The position numbers and the translations under genes were made by a program. Below the pieces are notes generated by a model, which was not told the origin of the DNA, did not search any database, and saw nothing but the letters and a program-made list of their open reading frames with translations. DNA of 8,771 nucleotides from CAZSSM01 sp964609385 (GTDB lineage: Bacteria > Planctomycetota > Planctomycetia > Isosphaerales > Isosphaeraceae), in assembly GCA_964609385.1 (NCBI GenBank), contig CAZSSM010000154.1:1-8771 (forward strand), read 5' to 3'. This document shows, piece by piece, positions 7,272 through 8,771 of this stretch. Position 1 is the first letter of the stretch; each line of letters starts with the position of its first letter.

Positions 7272-7835
7272 TTAAGATAAGTCGAATGCCGTGCTGGGCT
7301 CGCTGGGGCTCGATCGTCGGTTGCGGACCAGCCTGAGGTCGAAGCCTAGGAAGACGAGGCCGCCGAGGATCGGGATGGAGAGCAAGGGCAGGCCGAAGAT
7401 GAGCACGAAGAATCCCGTACTGATGAGCAGATTGAGTGCTGAGTCGGGATGCTCATTGAGCCACGCGATGATTCCGCTGACCTCGAGCGCGTCCGAGATT
7501 TGGGTCGTCTCCAGGACGTAGCCGAAGTAGGACTTGATCCACTCGGAGTCCCCTTGGACGGCCTCCAAGCAGATCATGGCGAAGACCGTCAGGGTCGGCC
7601 AGGCGGTGACTTGGAAGCCGACGCCGAACGGCTGGCACTCGCCGGAGCGGACCAGACTGCGGATCATCAGGGCCAGACCGATGATCAGGACGTTCAGCGC
7701 TGGCAGGAGGCTCACCAAGACGAATTTCCACAGGCTGACGTTCTCGAACGACGGTCCTTGGAGCAACGCCAAGTCGGCGGCGATCAGCACGACCATCAGC
7801 ACGACGCCCCAGAGGGGGACTCGGAATCCCGTCAT
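7272..7835 (-). CDS. Multi-spanning membrane protein of unknown function
   Basis: This 187-residue protein has hydrophobic segments at about 8-26, 36-58, 78-95 and 134-166; the last is long enough for two passes. The loop between segments three and four (96-133) is polar and acidic. The C-terminus is basic (RLVRNRR), then Ser/Pro-rich. I recognise no domain, and no catalytic or metal motif is visible. The motif LPALNVLIIGL followed by CQPFGVGF may help find relatives. Two adjacent ATGs are possible: GGAGG lies 3 bases before the ATG at 7838 and 6 bases before the one at 7835, so 7835 is the better start. The gene converges on the sigma factor, with 68 bp between the stop codons, and diverges from the small membrane protein on its other side, so the two may share a promoter region. 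Confidence 0.8.
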   Translation of the reverse strand: MTGFRVPLWGVVLMVVLIAADLALLQGPSFENVSLWKFVLVSLLPALNVLIIGLALMIRSLVRSGECQPFGVGFQVTAWPTLTVFAMICLEAVQGDSEWIKSYFGYVLETTQISDALEVSGIIAWLNEHPDSALNLLISTGFFVLIFGLPLLSIPILGGLVFLGFDLRLVRNRRSSPSEPSTAFDLS

Positions 7836-8046
7836 CATCGACCTCCTTGGCGACGGGGAGCGGTGGGGGATCGCGATGCGTTTCGTGGCCCCGGACCCTC
7901 ATCCGACCGGGATCAGGCGCCGAAGTGCGGGAGAGTCGGCGCATCGTGGCGAGGGTGCGGTGGGCCGTCGATCGCGAGGGTGGCGACGATGAGACCAGCA
8001 CGGCTTCAACCTGCTCTGGTTCGGCATCGCGACCATCCTCGGCGGG

Positions 8047-8274
8047 GTGCTGATTTGGCGGGCCAACGTGACCGCTATCTTCGTCACCGCCTTGATCGGC
8101 GGATTGGCCGACCTGGGCTATTTCCTCTTCATGGACCTGGCAGGTTATGTGAATTTCGTCCCCGGGACCGTGATGACGATCGTCTCGTCCACGGCGATCG
8201 TCCTCAGCGTCCTGGCCTACTTCCAAAGCCTCGCCAAATCAAAGCGAAATCCAAACGAATCGGGCGTGCTTTGA
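8047..8274 (+). CDS. Small three-span membrane protein, start probably frameshifted
   Basis: From the GTG at 8047 this gives 75 residues, but protein-like sequence in the same frame begins earlier, at 7993 just after an in-frame TGA (7990-7992). It reads DQHGFNLLWFGIATILGG and supplies the first membrane helix. Two further helices follow (VTAIFVTALIGGLADLGYF; MTIVSSTAIVLSVLAYF), then a basic tail ending KSKRNPNESGVL. An ATG at 7989-7991 with GAGGG 8 bp upstream is exactly one base out of frame, so one extra base (near A7992) would explain the loss of the natural start. The intact protein would be about 95 residues. Alternatives are a non-ATG start (CTG 8011) or the shorter GTG form, which cuts into helix one. 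I do not recognise the family. Hairpin repeat copy C follows 25 bp after the stop. Confidence 0.6.
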   Translation: MLIWRANVTAIFVTALIGGLADLGYFLFMDLAGYVNFVPGTVMTIVSSTAIVLSVLAYFQSLAKSKRNPNESGVL

Positions 8275-8299
8275 ATGATTGCGACTGGCCACCTTCATC

Positions 8300-8341
8300 G
8301 GGTGGCTGGGGACTGCGAAGCGTAGCGAGCAGACCCCGGGG
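8300..8341 (+). repeat. Hairpin repeat, copy C (diverged, inverted)
   Basis: On the plus strand this matches the minus strand of copies A and B over the first 16 bases (GGGTGGCTGGGGACTG) and the last 14 (GAGCAGACCCCGGG). The inner part differs: CGAAGCGTAGC instead of AGACGCGAAGCG. It starts 25 bp after the stop at 8274. It can pair CTGC (8313-8316) with GCAG (8329-8332), and GCTGGGGA (8305-8312) with TCCCCAGC (8345-8352). A preceding arm GCCACC (8288-8293) can compete by pairing with GGTGGC (8301-8306). Confidence 0.7.
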
Positions 8342-8365
8342 ACATCCCCAGCGAGTGGGCCTCCC

Positions 8366-8388
8366 AGGTGACCTTCGAGGGGACACCT
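8366..8388. terminator. Candidate stem-loop between convergent genes
   Basis: AGGTG (8366-8370) pairs with CACCT (8384-8388), and CCT (8372-8374) pairs with AGG (8378-8380) around a TCG loop, with a small internal bulge. It lies between the ends of the plus-strand membrane gene and the minus-strand TPR gene, where a two-way terminator would be useful. There is no T-tract, so the call is weak. Confidence 0.25.
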
Positions 8389-8443
8389 AGAGGGACATTA
8401 TTCCCGAAGTCAGCGCTGTAGCGTGCGCCGTTCCCTGACACCC

Positions 8444-8468
8444 GGTTCCGTCGTCCAACGGTTAGGCC
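8444..8468 (+). other. tRNA-Glu-like 5' fragment, not a functional tRNA
   Basis: TCGTCCAACGGTTAGG at 8451-8466 closely resembles position 8 plus the D-arm of a bacterial tRNA-Glu/Gln. The seven bases before it (GGTTCCG) would be the acceptor strand. No matching CGGAACC acceptor strand, no T-loop motif and no valid anticodon stem follow. The 9-mer CCGGTTCCG occurs at 8442-8450 and again at 8516-8524. It may be a truncated tRNA left by recombination, or chance. Confidence 0.25.
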
Positions 8469-8497
8469 AAGATCCGCACGGGGATGACACAAAGCCC

Positions 8498-8771
8498 TCA
8501 CTCGGATCCCGCTTGCCGGTTCCGGAGCCGCTCCAGCACGCCCGGCATTATCTGAAGGATCTGAGCGTCCTGGGTCTCCCGGCCGATTTGCAGCGCGGCC
8601 TCCACCGACACGATCGCCTCGGCAATCCGGCCCAGGTTGGCGTAGGCTACGCCCAGGTTTCCCAGGGCGTTTCCTTCGCCGTGTCGGTCTCCGATTTGAC
8701 GTGCGATGTCCAGTCGCTGCTGGTAGTGTTCGATGGCCTGCTCGATCTGGCCCAGGTGGGCGTAGGCATTG
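8498..8771 (-). CDS. TPR-repeat protein, C-terminal end (partial)
   Basis: The last 90 residues and stop (TGA at 8498-8500) of a protein whose start lies beyond the right edge. It contains tandem TPRs with a 40-residue period: NAYAHLGQIEQAIEHYQQRL, then IARQIGDRHGEGNALGNLG, then VAYANLGRIAEAI. This LGN-type pattern is typical of TPR arrays in bacterial NB-ARC, CHAT or kinase-linked signalling proteins, where it mediates protein contacts. The array ends in a helix (LQIMPGVLERLR) and a short polar tail (NRQAGSE). What precedes the repeats is not visible, so the full protein class is unknown. It converges on the small membrane protein with 223 bp between. Confidence 0.88.
   Translation of the reverse strand, partial: NAYAHLGQIEQAIEHYQQRLDIARQIGDRHGEGNALGNLGVAYANLGRIAEAIVSVEAALQIGRETQDAQILQIMPGVLERLRNRQAGSE

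Noticed and set aside
7259..7272. Terminator hairpin between sigma factor and membrane gene
   Set aside because: ATCGA-GAGT-TCGAT has only 5 mostly A/T-rich pairs, no T-tract, and overlaps the membrane gene's stop codon.
7449..8390. Plus-strand open frame of 313 codons over the membrane genes
   Set aside because: Most of it is antisense to a convincing hydrophobic protein with a good ribosome-binding site. Its product is low-complexity, and it also runs through a dispersed repeat.
8444..8520. Complete tRNA gene
   Set aside because: Only the D-arm part fits; the acceptor 3' strand, anticodon stem and T-loop motif are absent.

Overview
This window looks like chromosome of a high-GC member of the Planctomycetota, probably of the Isosphaeraceae or a relative. 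That placement is inference from gene content: a very long Ser/Thr kinase with a WD40 C-terminal half, a planctomycete-style ECF sigma factor beside it, and small membrane proteins and TPR proteins with no obvious homologue outside the phylum. No taxonomic marker gene is present.

Layout, left to right. (1) 1-217: two identical 42-bp copies of a hairpin-forming repeat. (2) 218-775, minus strand: an intact Maa-type sugar O-acetyltransferase. (3) 776-1751: about 1 kb without a convincing gene. Its middle (about 900-1540) is clearly AT-rich compared with the GC-rich genes around it, and it holds one unassigned 81-codon open frame on the minus strand. (4) 1752-6212, plus strand: a 1486-residue transmembrane Ser/Thr kinase with a C-terminal beta-propeller and a TPR-like tail. 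(5) 6213-6576: a leader rich in G-tracts. (6) 6577-7203, plus strand: an ECF sigma factor. (7) 7272-7835, minus strand: a multi-spanning membrane protein of unknown function. (8) About 7989-8274, plus strand: a small three-span membrane protein whose natural start appears frameshifted. (9) 8275-8497: a diverged, oppositely oriented copy of the hairpin repeat, a second stem-loop and a tRNA-Glu-like fragment. (10) 8498-8771, minus strand: the C-terminal end of a TPR protein that runs off the window.

The functional core is the kinase and sigma factor pair. Kinase-linked ECF sigma factors are an established planctomycete theme. The likely logic is an extracytoplasmic WD40/TPR sensor, a cytoplasmic kinase and a transcriptional output through the sigma factor, but the coupling is inferred only from adjacency. 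The most unusual non-coding observation is a short repeat that folds into a mirror-symmetric hairpin. Two of its three copies sit 12 and 25 bp after the stop codons of unrelated genes, in the same orientation relative to those genes. I saw no mobile-element gene, CRISPR array, intact tRNA or rRNA.
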